Source: Bisporella sp. PMI_857
Taxonomy: Eukaryota; Ascomycota; Leotiomycetes; Helotiales; Helotiaceae
Direction: 5' to 3'
Assembly: GCA_021307315.1 (NCBI GenBank)
Contig: JAJSPD010000005.1
Span: 248,001 to 312,000 of the forward strand
DNA length: 64,000 nt
Shown: positions 35,706-47,034 of the stretch, in pieces
Layout: each line of letters starts with the position of its first letter
Position numbering within the stretch: position 1 is the first letter of the stretch
The notes under the pieces: generated by a model
What the model was told of the DNA's origin: nothing
Database searches by the model: none
Seen by the model: only the letters and a program-made list of their open reading frames with translations
Made by a program: the position numbers and the translations under genes

Positions 35706-37482
35706 TTATTTTTTAAATTGTGATAGAACCAATGGTGTGGCCCAATTCAGGCCTTCAGGAGCAAAGGTGTCATGCATAACGCAACAGCACTCTGGTCGAC
35801 CATACGGGAATCTAACACATGCCTTTAATTTTGGGGACATAAAATCTCCAAGCACTCTATTACGAATATTTTTCTGGAAATCAGGGACAGGTGAGTCCAG
35901 GTACTGGTTAAGCTTGTCACGGTCCAAATGTCGCTTAGCCTCTTGCATCTTCCGGGCATTGAAATTTTGATTGTCGAAGACGTGTTTGTAGAAATTGAGG
36001 AGTTGCCAACGTTCCCACGTATTGGTTCCATGGAATCCATAATCGCCATCGCTTTCGCGACTCAAGTGAGTTTCAAATTTTGGGCGGCAGTTTGGTTGTG
36101 ACATAAAGCAATAGCAGAACCGACCTGAGAGCGTGTGGTTGATCTTAGCTATGAGGCGATAAATACCGCGCACCTCGAGTCCAGGCAGGTGAAAAAGAAT
36201 GCCCTTTGCCTCAAAGTATGAAAGATCCAGGCCACTGCTTTTCATTAGCGCGGAGAGTGATTCTGATTCATAAGCGCGAGCAATGTCATCAATCGATACT
36301 GCGCTCCCAACGAGTTGAAGGTATAGCTTTGCAAGCTTCATGCGTTGCTCATGATTCGTATAAAAACAGAAACCAAAATCAAACCATTTTGAATCGAGGG
36401 GGCCAGGAATGTCGTTGAAGTCTCTGAGTAACATCGAATATAGAGCCAATATTTCCTTTTCAGCTGCTGAAAGAGGATCCACTTCATCGTCTCGTGCCTC
36501 AAGTAAAAGGACATTTTCGGCCTGGCGCAAACCAAATATCTGGTACGCGTAAGAAGCCTCCCAGTTTGGAATTTCAAAGCCAGTAGACCGCCGACCAAGA
36601 AACCTTGCTCAGCAGGGGCAGTTATAATAGCTATCTTTCCAGTATTGTTAAGTTAGGTTCGCAAAAAATTCCATGTAGTCACCAAGATTTCCCTCGTTAA
36701 CCCCCGGTTGAACACCGTTGGTGCTTAGCTTGGAAGCCATATGACCATAAAAGCAAAGAAGATTGGCAACCTCGCAACGATTGAAGCAATAATTAAATCC
36801 GAATGTTTTGCATATATCATTGTCAGAATACAGATCTAACAGGATCTGTGCCTGTCCCAACTTATTTTTCGCTGAACGAGACTATCGTGTGGTAATAATC
36901 TTCAGATAGTCAACATATAGACACTGTCTTCTTCTGTTGCTGATCCTAGGGTTTGTTAGGATGCGACAAGCCCAAAACACGAATTCGTGTACCTGCGCGT
37001 GATATACGCTCCATACATGCTTTCCAAGAATTGAGAAAGTCCATGTCAACAGTTGAGTTTCCCTGAGCCAGCCCTTCATTTTTCGCACAAAGGATCTTGA
37101 CTTTGTTCTCGTCGTCGTACCTGATCATCACAGCACTAGAGACATTTTTGGGATCGAGGATGGAGCCTTTGCCTCCTTTGGGGTCCGACTTGTATCTTGC
37201 CAGTGTTTCAGCTAATCTATCAAGGGTTTTATTCCGCAAGGCATCGAGATCGCGCTTCTTGTCATCATCTGTGCCGGTGATCTCAAGAAATTCCAGATTT
37301 TCAATGCCATCTTCTGCATCATCATCATCATCATCATCAGAGGTTTCCTTCCTAATGGACTCCTCAGCATCAATAAGTAGCTCATCCAGGTTCGCTGGAC
37401 GCGCTGTGACTATACTAAGTAAGCATATTGCTGCGTGCAGATGGCTTCGTGGCGAATTACGAGGCCTAAGATCAATAGACAT
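35706..37482 (-). CDS. unrecognised 537-aa fungal protein
   Basis: I do not recognise the family. Five exons fit one frame exactly: 37482-36993, 36945-36923, 36881-36683 and 36607-35706, with introns of 47, 41 and 75 nt; the 41-nt intron has a weak GTCTAT donor. The N-terminal third is acidic, with a run of seven Asp (from a CAT-type microsatellite near 37318-37340), then charged helical sequence with KTLDRLAETLARY. The C-terminal two thirds is mixed alpha/beta with several conserved-looking Cys/Trp/Tyr segments (FGFNYCFNRCEVANLLCFYG, GRFCYCFMSQPNCRPKF, YGRPECCCVMHDTF). No signal peptide, membrane helix or enzyme motif is seen. Cys spacing does not match a zinc finger I know. A nuclear or cytosolic role cannot be decided. 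Confidence 0.65.
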
Positions 37483-38468
37483 AATGTCCTCGAAGAGAAA
37501 TATGACTAGGTTAGAGGCGACAAACTCGGCAATACCCGCTTAGCCGTCTCAGGTCACACAAAGCCATGTGACTTGAGCTACCTAGAAAAATATATAGAGT
37601 AATTCTTAACCTCGAATAAAGCACAACAGATGGACACTTACAGATCAGTATCACACACTAACCCCCCTCCCACAAGGTTCAACACCCACGATATTCTAAG
37701 CTCAAAAAAATGTAGGAAAAGAAATACACAAACTCACCACCCCAATCCACATCCCCAGCCTCCATTTACCGTCAGTTTTCCATACGGAAGCCGACCTGGC
37801 GCACGCGCAACCACTTAGTATACAAACCTACAACATCCCCTGCACTGTAGATGTGTAAAAAACCTGTGTCGTGTGTGATGTGGTTCTAATGTGCTGTCTT
37901 CCTATTGATACCAAGATCCAATTGCCAAGATCTGTGGGGTGATACGGGAAGAAGCTGGATTCAAGTGGGTAGCATATTTCAATGTGCCCCTCCTCTGCGA
38001 ATGGTTAATTTTCGTTGCTTTTATAGGGCTATCTTTCGTTTTACATCTTGTAGCTTTTTTGAGAATTGTGAATCTAAGCCTTGTCTCGCTAGACGTATAT
38101 TCGGCTGTGCAGAAAATAAATTGAGAACCCTGCATAGGCATAGAGGAAACTGAGATAAGACGTATGCGATCATGAAAGTGGTATCATTTCCTTCCTGCCT
38201 AATATAACTCAAAGCTAACGTATTAACGTAAACGACCGGGTATCCTGCCAACGTCCGCATTACCATTAGCCGCATCTCGTCGTGCCCACAACTCAATTTC
38301 AGTCCTCCGTCATAACTAGACTATGTAAGGAAAGGCAGGATATAAAAGTACAAGGTATCGATAAACATAAACGGTGCTCGCTGGGATAAAGTCAAGGTAG
38401 GCGAAGCTGACAACACAGCTTAGGTAGACCATGCTACAATACCCATATCGTCAGCTTTCATCTATGCT
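37483..38468. other. intergenic, no supported gene
   Basis: About 990 bp hold the promoter of the unknown gene and the 3' flank of the stomatin gene. The overlapping small frames at 37.9-38.3 kb on both strands show no motif. Confidence 0.45.
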
Positions 38469-39665
38469 TTAGATATTTTCGACAACGCGGGCGTTGAGCG
38501 CCCGTTGGAAACCGGGGTCCTGACCTCCGAAATCTTGCTCATTTGAAGATGAGGCGCCATGTTGCGCTGGTCCTTCTCCGAACGAGCTCGCTAACTGCAT
38601 AGAAGCGCCAACTGAAGAAGCGCCTGGAAGGAAGATGACTTTGCTGTTTGCAGACTTCGCCATAGCCTGCATTGCCTCGAGGTATCTGATTTGCATGGCT
38701 GGTGCACTGGAGAGGATATCTGCTGCCTGTCGCATGAGCTTGGCGGACTCGACTTCGGCGCGAGCAGCGATGACTTTAGATTCTCCTATACGCTTGGATT
38801 GAGCGGCCATGGAGAGCGAATCTTGGAGCTCGTTGCTGAAGATGATATCTTTGATGAGCATGCTCTCCACTTGTACACCCCATCCTGATGCGACATCCTC
38901 AATGATCTCTCCTATGGACTGCGCAATTTCCTCACGACGCTCGATCACATCCTGCAGAACGCGAGCACCAACGACGTGGCGCAGTGTTGTCTGAGTGCGC
39001 TCAACTAGAGCTTGTCGGACATCGGAAATACCAAAAGCAGCCTTGTGTGGAGATGTGATGTGGTAATAGATAACCGAAGTGAGATGGAGGGTAACATTGT
39101 CTTTGGTCATACAAACTTGCTTGGGTACCTCTGCACATTGAATCAGTATAACCATCTCGTAGAGGCTTCACAGATGTACATACCAACGATCTGGATCTTG
39201 ACATCCACTTGAATCAGGCGTTCACTGAGCGGGTTGATCTTGACGAGACCAGGATCAACAGCACGATAGAATCTGCCGAATTTTGTAACCAGGCCGACCT
39301 TACCCTGCGAGACAGGTTTGTACGGATTAGGGCAGATGATGCAACAAGGAATTGCACCCAGTGTACCGATTACCGATCCAAGACCAGTGACTGCCAGATG
39401 TCAGGACGGGGGCGAGTGGCGCAATTTGGAGAAAGGGACACTTACTCATGCTTCCATACCAGCCATGCGCACCAGCGTCGTTGTCTCCAGAGAGAGTCTG
39501 GGCATAGCTAGGCTGCAAATCCTCTCTCTTAGGCGGCTGGACGGTTATGATGGGATTGTCATTGCGACCTGGGGTGTTTTTGCCGGAAGGACGGAAGCCA
39601 GTAGGGTTTGCTGGACCACCGTTCTTGTGGATATCATCTCCTGCTGAATCGAAAGAAGAAGCCAT
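38469..39665 (-). CDS. stomatin-family SPFH/Band 7 membrane protein
   Basis: The protein is 362 aa from exons 39665-39446, 39390-39184 and 39130-38469 (introns 55 and 53 nt, frame exact). The N-terminus is hydrophilic, with Pro- and Asn-rich stretches. The palmitoylation/hairpin-like segment GAIPCCIICPNPYKPV comes next. The SPFH domain follows (GLVTKFGRFYRAVDPGL, VPKQVCMTKDNVTL, QALVERTQTTLRHVVG, EEIAQSIGEIIEDVASGWGV), then a coiled-coil-prone helix rich in Ala/Glu (AAQSKRIGESKVIAARAEVESAK) and a conserved KVIFLPG tail segment. Stomatins form oligomeric microdomains that regulate channels and membrane traffic. This looks like an ordinary housekeeping-type copy, marking the end of the accessory region. 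Confidence 0.92.
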
Positions 39666-42600
39666 TTTGTAGTATGTGAGCCAAGAGGATTAAGAGATTA
39701 AGAGAAGAGGAAAGAAGGCGCAAAGAAGAAAGATGGGAGAGAAAATGTTTGATGGTGTGAAGGGGGTGAAACAGTTTGGGAGAGGGGAAGTGATTTCTTA
39801 TGTATCATGATCCCAGAGGAGCAAGGAGAGCTCAAGCGGGGCCGACCAGGGAGGCTATGCAGCTATGCGGGGGAAAGAAGCACAAGCCACTAAATAGATA
39901 CAGTACCAATATCACTTGGCACGTGCAAGGCAGAACCGCAGATTTTACGAGCAAGCGAGAGGCATTTAAAGAAAATAAATAGCTCTGCACAAATAATCTG
40001 AGTTATGATGTTGTACCGAATAATTCACGATGACACGGCGGACTTATCCTGCTTCATGCTCTCTCTCGTTAGGCGCGCGAGTTTTCCTGTCCCCAAAAAG
40101 GTTATGAAGCACCCTGGTAGTGCCAATACCACCTGATAAGGAGCTCACAAATATGAGATCATTGACGATCAACATTCAACTTTGGGATCGTAAGATAGCT
40201 CAATCTAAGCTGACAACATCATTCTTGAAGCAAGCCATATCGTAGTTATCAAATGTCAAATAATCTTACATTTGTTACCATTCAAGTTGATGTGTTGACG
40301 GGCAGTTATCGGGGAAAGCCAAGCCAAAATGCCTCACTTGCCTTGTCCTCCTCCCATGTAGCCTTCAAAGCGGGGGGATGCGCTTCAAAAAAGCTTAGCA
40401 TCCAGTAAGTAGCCCCTGTACCCAGCACGCAGATTGCCGTCACTGGGCCACCATCAGACCCTGGAACACATCATAACATCTTTGTATGTTAACTGTTGAT
40501 TCGAAAGGACAGAACAGGACAGATAGAATATACGAAGCTGTGCCAATGCTCGCCCATTGTCGCTGATGCCTAACTACAACGCCAACAACACTTCTCTGCT
40601 TAGTATAATATCCACTGAGTCATCCATCAATCCGAATATTATATGATGATCAATAAACTCGGTGCGGGGCCAGCAACTGGAGAGGCAGAATTCCCTCATC
40701 TCCTCCCGAAGCCGTACAAACAGTACTTGGAGGACCATTTATTTGCACTTGCATACTGCACTGTATCAGACTACAGAGTCAATATATTCCTCTCCAATCA
40801 ATCGCCCAGCTCGCAAACCATCTTTCGGGTAACACGCCCGGTTGTGGACTACCCAAACACCATACTCTACCCTCTTGGCAAGAAACCCGTTGATCGACAC
40901 CAGTACGGAAGCTTTCTATTCCTTTTTCCTTTTCCAGAAGCCTTCTTCTTTGGTGCTCCCCCCTCCGCTAAACGCAGCGCGGCGGTGGCAAACCTCGGGT
41001 CATACGATCGAATCTGTCTCAGCTGATACCCCCCTCAGATGTCTTTTTTTTGTTCTGCTTGATTACAGAAGTGGAGTGAAAGTGTGATAGACGAGACATG
41101 ACTTGCCGTGCCGTCAGATCCAGCCCTGCCAAGCCTCGGCTACATACCCGTACAGTATGAACATCATGTGGCAGTGACTCTGAGCCTCAACCTCATTTCC
41201 CACATGCATTCCACATCGAACGTAATTTCTTACATTTCGGAAAGATCTCCAGATACAGCGTCAACTGGCCACACGAAAAACTACTACACTTTGCTGTGAG
41301 CCTCTAAAATCCCGAAACTTCTGCAGCATGCCAGATTTCCAACATGCCCTACATTCATCGACACTTCGTGGAGGCGCAGTCGGCCCAGTAAATGGTATAG
41401 TAAACCCCTCATTCGAAACCACCAATCATCCAATGCTGCTTGCGAGAATACCCAGATAAATCTCGGAATTAAGTGAGCCGTGCAAGCAGCCCTCTATAGG
41501 ACTCCTGATGTTGAACTCGGCTGTCTCCTGCTCGTATGCTAGCCAGGAGGCACACCACTTGCATTCCCAGCCCAGAGAGAGACCGTACTCGACTTACCAT
41601 TATGCTCTTCTACATAATCATGCATGTTAATCTGGCTCCCTTCACGTCCGAATACCTGGAAAAATGGAAATCCATGGATCAAGTTTGTCATCGAGTTGGC
41701 CTTGCCAATCCAATATGGTTGGCGCCGAGTTGAGCTCTTTTAGCGCCTTTGATTATCTTGGTATTTATTTGGAATTCCGTATTGCCGTGGTAATTTCCGA
41801 GTCTGTTTGGCTTTCAAGTTCTGTTTCCAATTGGGCTATGGAAGATATTAACCCTGTTTCGATGATCGTAAGGCTTCCATACCAGCAAAGCTCCTTGGAA
41901 ATACAAGATCAATAGTAAGTTTTGCAAAAAGGGACTCAAATTATGGAGCGTTACTCCACGTCAGGTTTCCAATGCAAGAGCAACGACGCGAAGGCATAAC
42001 TCCAATGTTGCATCCTGCGTTGTCAATACCAAAGCCTACAAAGAAGTCAAACCCAGATTCGGTGTTTCATCCTTAGTATTCAATACCTGCATCCTTTAAG
42101 CACTATTTCCCATTCTTTGTTAAATCGAAAGATCTTTGCTCAGGATGAATCAACGTATTCCTTTCGTGCACAGCATCGAAGACGTATGTGAATCACCAGC
42201 AAGTCTCCAGCTAAACATAATTCTTTGGCTTCCATTTCAACCAACCAGCGTAGTTTATATCGCCTTCAGCTCATGCATACCACAGCGGTACACGTATACT
42301 TCAATATGACAAGCTTTTGTGAGAAGCTAGACATCACAGCACTATGTTCAAACCGACACCCAGTCTCAGCATCCTTCTGGTCAACCACACCCCACACGTC
42401 GATGGAGATATAGAATATACAACCATGATGTTTAATCTGTTTTAAACAAGAATCATCCTAATGTGCGAGAAGAATATCTATGTTAATACTTTCTTTCAAA
42501 CCTACAACCTACGCCACGAGCTAATACAGCACAAATCAGAGCGGGACACGAAACTCTCACCGATTGACTACACGTACCTAATCTCAATTACAGTCACAGA

Positions 42601-43648
42601 TCCAGTTATGCGTATAAACACAATTGGCCGTTCTAACCCAAGATCGAACTCGCAGAGTATTCTCATGTGAACCCGAGTCCCAATGGCCTTATCAGCCGGC
42701 ACATGCCCTGGTTTTGCGCCCACATCACCTCCTCAGCATCCATCGCAATATCGTGCCGGTCTGCGAGGAATTCATTGTGAACCTCTCCCATAAGCTTATG
42801 GGTAATATTCTGTCCTACGAAGTAACGAACACCATTCTGGCAACTGATGGAAAAGAGCACTTCTCTGTGCTGGTCGAGGACCTTATTTTCTACGACAACG
42901 GCAGGTCTACGCAGTTAGTCTTAATGAATCCGAGTTGCCAAAAGTCAGGGAGCGGGTGCCATGATGTGTCCGCACTTCTAATATGTCCTTGTCCATGACG
43001 CCAACCAGAGCGAATGACACCACCGTGGTTTGAAGTCCCGCTAGACATATCCAAACGATGTAACAGCGAATTCTGCTCTTATTTCTCAAAACCCCATGAA
43101 TTCATTAGGGCGCCACCAGCAGCGCTTGCAGGCCTCTAATTGAGGAGATGGGTCAGTGGCAGACCCACTTGCTCGCCTTGCGTACCTATATCTTCATGAA
43201 GGCCATTTCGAGAAGGCGGCAGGATCTTCGGACAATACATCGGGTTTGTCTCGCGTTTGTTCTTTCTACATGGTATCTCACTTATTTAAGAGAATTTGAA
43301 ACAAGAATCCTTTTCTTCTATCATAGAAATATAGGAATTTTAGCAGTTATCGCTTCTGAGCATCTATATTTTGTACTCGAATTGACTTTCAACCATTGCA
43401 TTAGTTTATTTTCATGCAGCATTTCTTTCAGTATATCTGTCTCAATTGATATACCCAAATCGCTTTCAAAATCCAGCATTCCTGTATGATCCGTCCTCGA
43501 AAATCCGGGGAACGTTGCGCATCGTGGAAGATTAGGCAAATACTCCACAACGTACCAGATATAGCCTAAACCAGATCAAACGCCACCTCCGTCTCGACAA
43601 CACCCAACAAAGAAGTGAACATGCATCTTAAACTTCCTTCTTACTCTA
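39666..43648. other. 4-kb region without a supported gene
   Basis: Several ATG-started frames of 60-127 codons occur (for example 40643-41026 and 43148-43489), but none has family motifs, neighbouring splice-linked exons or coding-like periodicity that I can see. The first 300 bp is the stomatin promoter. I looked for a small repeat-containing precursor peptide next to the UstYa-like gene and found none. Confidence 0.45.
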
Positions 43649-44682
43649 ATGCGACTCGCCATGGATCCCAACAACAAAAGCGAGAAAGATGAGGATCAGG
43701 AAGCGCTCCTGCGCGGCACTGACGGTGATATCGCCTACCCGGGAGGGAAGTCACCGAAGCTGGCGTGGACGTGGAAAGCACATTTACGGATAATCCTCGA
43801 GATCTTGATGGCGGTAACGATAATCCTACTGCTCGTACGACCTCTTCCTCTCAAAATGAGTAGAAGTAAAGGTCCAGTACCAATGTGTACGTTCATCTTG
43901 ATTTTCCAGCCCTCAAGCGCCACAAACCAATCACTCAAGTCGCTGACATGGATATACTGCACAGTCTCAAGGAAAATATATACCTTTCTCGAAAACAAAA
44001 GATATCTGAATGAAGATATGTTTTCTTCTCCTCAGGAGACGGGGAAGACGCTGCATAATTGGATCGAATTATCTTCCAGTATGGCTTTCCTGTTTCTTTT
44101 TCTTTCCGCCTTTCGCCCCTCAAGTCTATCAGTTAGCTAATGAGATATCTGTGATAGGTGGAAGAGGATATGTGAGTATTGATAACGCGAAGGATTTCGA
44201 TCTGGGGGAAGCATATGAATTGTATGAGAATGCAACGCATACTACGCCAGTGTATATGATGAGTGTTTTCCACCAGCTACACTGTTTAGTAAGCTTTTTT
44301 TCCTCTCTCATCTCCACCCCTCATCCCTCCTCTCCTTATGACATCCCTCTCCACTATATCGCAAGAGAAAATCTCCTGATCCAAACTAACGAGCACGCAG
44401 TCGTACCTCACACAAAAATTCTCCGCAGGATATGCAGGAACGAAACTTGAACAAGAAGTCGCCCATCACAGCGCGCACTGCTTTGATTACCTGCGGCAAG
44501 CGATAATTTGCGCTGGTGACACGAGTTTAGAAGGTCATGTTGTCAGTGAGGACGGGGAGGAAATCGAAGCAGGATGGGGCGCAAAGCATGAGTGTGTTGA
44601 TTATCAAAGGCTGCTTGAGTGGGCGAACAAGCATACCAGGGTACCGTGGAGGGAGAACGGGCCTGACAGCGAGGGTCTTTAA
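43649..44682 (+). CDS. UstYa-like (DUF3328) protein with two HxxHC motifs
   Basis: The protein is 265 aa from exons 43649-43886, 43965-44078, 44125-44288 and 44401-44682 (introns 78, 46 and 112 nt, frame exact). A single N-terminal membrane helix (residues about 48-67, ILEILMAVTIILLLVRPL) precedes the luminal domain. Family landmarks are YTFLENKRYLNEDMF, GRGYVSID, the first HxxHC as FHQLHC and the second as HHSAHCFDYLRQAI, then a WANKH...P tail. UstYa proteins catalyse oxidative cyclisation or hydroxylation in ustiloxin-type RiPP and cyclochlorotine pathways; both HxxHC motifs, needed for activity in studied members, are intact. No precursor or partner gene is adjacent, so the substrate is unknown. 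An alternative start is ATG 43661. Confidence 0.9.
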
Positions 44683-45237
44683 TGCATCGACATAACGGGG
44701 AGAAGATTGTATACACGCATGAACACATGGGGGGAATAAGAGGATGAAAACTGCCTAGGATACACAACACATCATGCAACGTGCGCTTTGCAGAAAAATC
44801 CAATTTCATCACGCTTGAATTCGTAATCTTAAATCATGAACGAAAGCACAGGCCATCGGCTCGGCAGCCGGGTAACCCCACACTTTTCACACAGAAGCCG
44901 AAGCCCAAAACTACCGTTCGTTCCCAATGAGGAACCCATCCCGGATCTACAATTCAACATGCAAATAAAGGTGGTAACGGTGTCCCAACACGGATCGCAC
45001 AATCGCCACGTGCTGAAAGAAAGCTTCCACGATGGCCACGCCGCGCGTTCCCTGAGCGCTCGTGGAGATGGGGGAACGGGTATAGATACGGGGCTTTGCC
45101 CATAGACACCTCCCCTCCTCCTCTTCCGCACTGCGCTCTCCTCCCCCGTCTCCGCACGCGCCAATCCGCTCGTTCAAACGTCCCCCAAGGCACCGGCAGA
45201 CAGACGAAGTCAAGGGAAAACCCCCCTCATCGCCGCG
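44683..45237. other. intergenic, compositional step into GC-rich DNA
   Basis: About 555 bp lie between the UstYa-like and EEP genes. From about 45020 the sequence becomes markedly GC-rich. No gene of its own is seen. Confidence 0.5.
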
Positions 45238-46158
45238 ATGCATCTCAGCAGGCTCATCGCGCCGCTCCTCCTGACGGCGCAGCTGGCATCGAGCGCCAGC
45301 CTCCCGCTGCGCATCACCAGCTTCAACATCCGGTACGCGGCGACGTCGCTGGAGACGAACGAGCTGCCGTGGTGGACGCTGCTCTGCCCGATCTGGGCGT
45401 CCCTGTGCCGGCTCCCGCACTCGACCAAGCACCTCGCGCAGATCGCCGCCAACGCGACCACCTTGTACGGCACGCCGACCATCTTCGGCCTGCAGGAGGT
45501 GCTGAACAACCAGCTCACCGACATCCTGTCCGGCCTGGGCTCGGAGTGGTCGCACATCGGCGTGGGGCGCGACGATGGCGCCACGAGCGGCGAGTACTCG
45601 CCCATCATCTACAAGCCGGCGGTGTTCAGCGTCGTGTACAGCGAGACGAAGTGGCTGTCGACGACGCCGGACGTGGTGTCGTACGGGTGGGGGGCCGGGT
45701 CGCGCCGCATCGTGACGCTGGCGGTCTTCCAGCACGTGGCGACCGGCAAGCGCTTCATCCACGCCAACACCCACCTGGATAACGTGTCGTCGCAGGCCCG
45801 CTCCGAGGGCATCAAGGTCGTCGTCGCGCGCGTCCAGGCCGCCCAGGCCGTCTACGGCGTCCTGCCCGTCGTGATCACCGGCGACTTCAACTCCGTTCCC
45901 GGCGGCGACGCCTATACGACGCTGGTGGGCCTGGGGTATGCGGAGGACATCTGGAACATCGCGCCCCATGCGGGCACGAACCAGTTGACCTACACGGGCT
46001 TCACGCCTAACGGCATCAGCAGGATCGATTTCATCTTCCTGGGCCCGCTGAGCTCGGGGCTGTACGAGGGGCGGAAGATTGAGTTTCTAGGGAATGTGGA
46101 TGAGGGGGTTTATATCAGCGATCACCGGAGCGTGGTTGGTGATATCACGTTTTTGTAG
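45238..46158 (+). CDS. secreted endonuclease/exonuclease/phosphatase (EEP) family protein
   Basis: This is an intronless 306-aa protein with an N-terminal signal peptide (MHLSRLIAPLLLTAQLASSA, cleavage about residue 20). The EEP fold motifs occur in order: ITSFNIRY (metal/phosphate Asn), GLQEV (metal Glu), HANTHLDN (catalytic His), TGDFNSVP (Asp/Asn pair) and YISDHRSV (final Asp-His). Relatives include DNase I, sphingomyelinases and inositol phosphatases, so the substrate (nucleic acid, phospholipid or sugar phosphate) is open. Third codon positions are overwhelmingly G or C, making this about the most GC-rich stretch of the window and leaving long open frames on the other strand. Foreign origin or a local GC island is possible. 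Secretion is inferred from the signal peptide. Confidence 0.9.
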   Translation: MHLSRLIAPLLLTAQLASSASLPLRITSFNIRYAATSLETNELPWWTLLCPIWASLCRLPHSTKHLAQIAANATTLYGTPTIFGLQEVLNNQLTDILSGLGSEWSHIGVGRDDGATSGEYSPIIYKPAVFSVVYSETKWLSTTPDVVSYGWGAGSRRIVTLAVFQHVATGKRFIHANTHLDNVSSQARSEGIKVVVARVQAAQAVYGVLPVVITGDFNSVPGGDAYTTLVGLGYAEDIWNIAPHAGTNQLTYTGFTPNGISRIDFIFLGPLSSGLYEGRKIEFLGNVDEGVYISDHRSVVGDITFL

Positions 46159-47034
46159 TGCCTGACGCCGCGTTTTTTTTTTTTTTTTCTTCCTCATTCT
46201 TCGGGAAGGTATCTAGTTTAAATTGGGATAAAGCAGCGCCTAATGAACTGTTATTTTTTTACCAAGAATATGCTTCCACCTCGGGCTCAAATTGCGTCTT
46301 TCCGCGCTTGCCAGCTGCTGCCCTGACATCATCACATATCCGCCTGGTCCTGATGCCACCACGCCCGACCTTTTCCCATCCCGCGTCTGTCTCGTCTGCT
46401 AGCAGCTGTGCAACATCAAACCTACCGCCTATTCTCGCATCCTTGTCAAGGATCCCGCTCAGCGCTCCATTCAGGTCATCAACCAAACTCCTTACTGGCT
46501 CCTTGATGCTCCGGGCCAATTTGACGTTCCAGCGGCTATTGGCGAAAGGGAGGAGACTTGCGATGCCTATACCTCCACCGATAAGCAATGAGGAAGAGCA
46601 TATATGGTCTTTTAAGGGGAATTTGGTAGAGGGTTTAAGACCTGGCTATATCAACTCCAAATTATTGAGCAGCCAGAATTCAGTACAGTTTGTCTTTCCT
46701 CTCCGCTCATTGAAAGGAAAATGAAGGGCAAAGTTTCCATTGGCTCGTGTGTATTCCATGCTCAAATGAATTTCTGGGTTGGCCAATACATTGGTCAATA
46801 GAACAAATTAGCGATTGATAGGGGGCTTAAGATATAGCTATATACGCAAACGCAAAGATTCTTGAGATAGTGCTTCGGGCCGTCCGGCCGTTCAATTAAA
46901 TCACTCATATTAATGCTATCCAAATTATAATGCCATCCCTATACCAATTATTGCAATCTTGTTATGTCCCAGGTACCATATATCCCCCTCTTCCATTTGT
47001 CTCTTTCTTCCTCAACCATGGTTCTCAGAATCAC
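46159..47034. other. intergenic with poly-T run; no supported gene
   Basis: A run of about 17 T follows the EEP stop (46172-46189). Open frames occur on both strands at 46.2-46.7 kb. The minus-strand one (46259-46588, LARSIKEPVRSLVDDLNGALSG) has amphipathic helix character but no ATG in frame, so I do not call it. Confidence 0.4.

Noticed and set aside
39666..43648. Search for a RiPP precursor beside the UstYa-like gene
   Set aside because: No frame shows a signal peptide plus repeated cores separated by KR/RR sites, so I do not claim a RiPP cluster.
45096..45782. 228-codon + frame overlapping the start of the EEP gene
   Set aside because: Same GC-driven effect; the translation is Arg/Ala/Pro-rich without family features.
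44947..45969. 340-codon open frame antisense to the EEP gene
   Set aside because: It is a mirror of a GC-rich gene: high GC at third positions removes stops on the opposite strand. The protein is low-complexity Arg/Gly/Asp with no motif, whereas the + strand has a signal peptide and all EEP motifs.
46158..46724. 188-codon + frame after the EEP gene
   Set aside because: It begins by translating a poly-T run as poly-Phe and has no motif. The opposite strand is equally open, so it is composition rather than coding.
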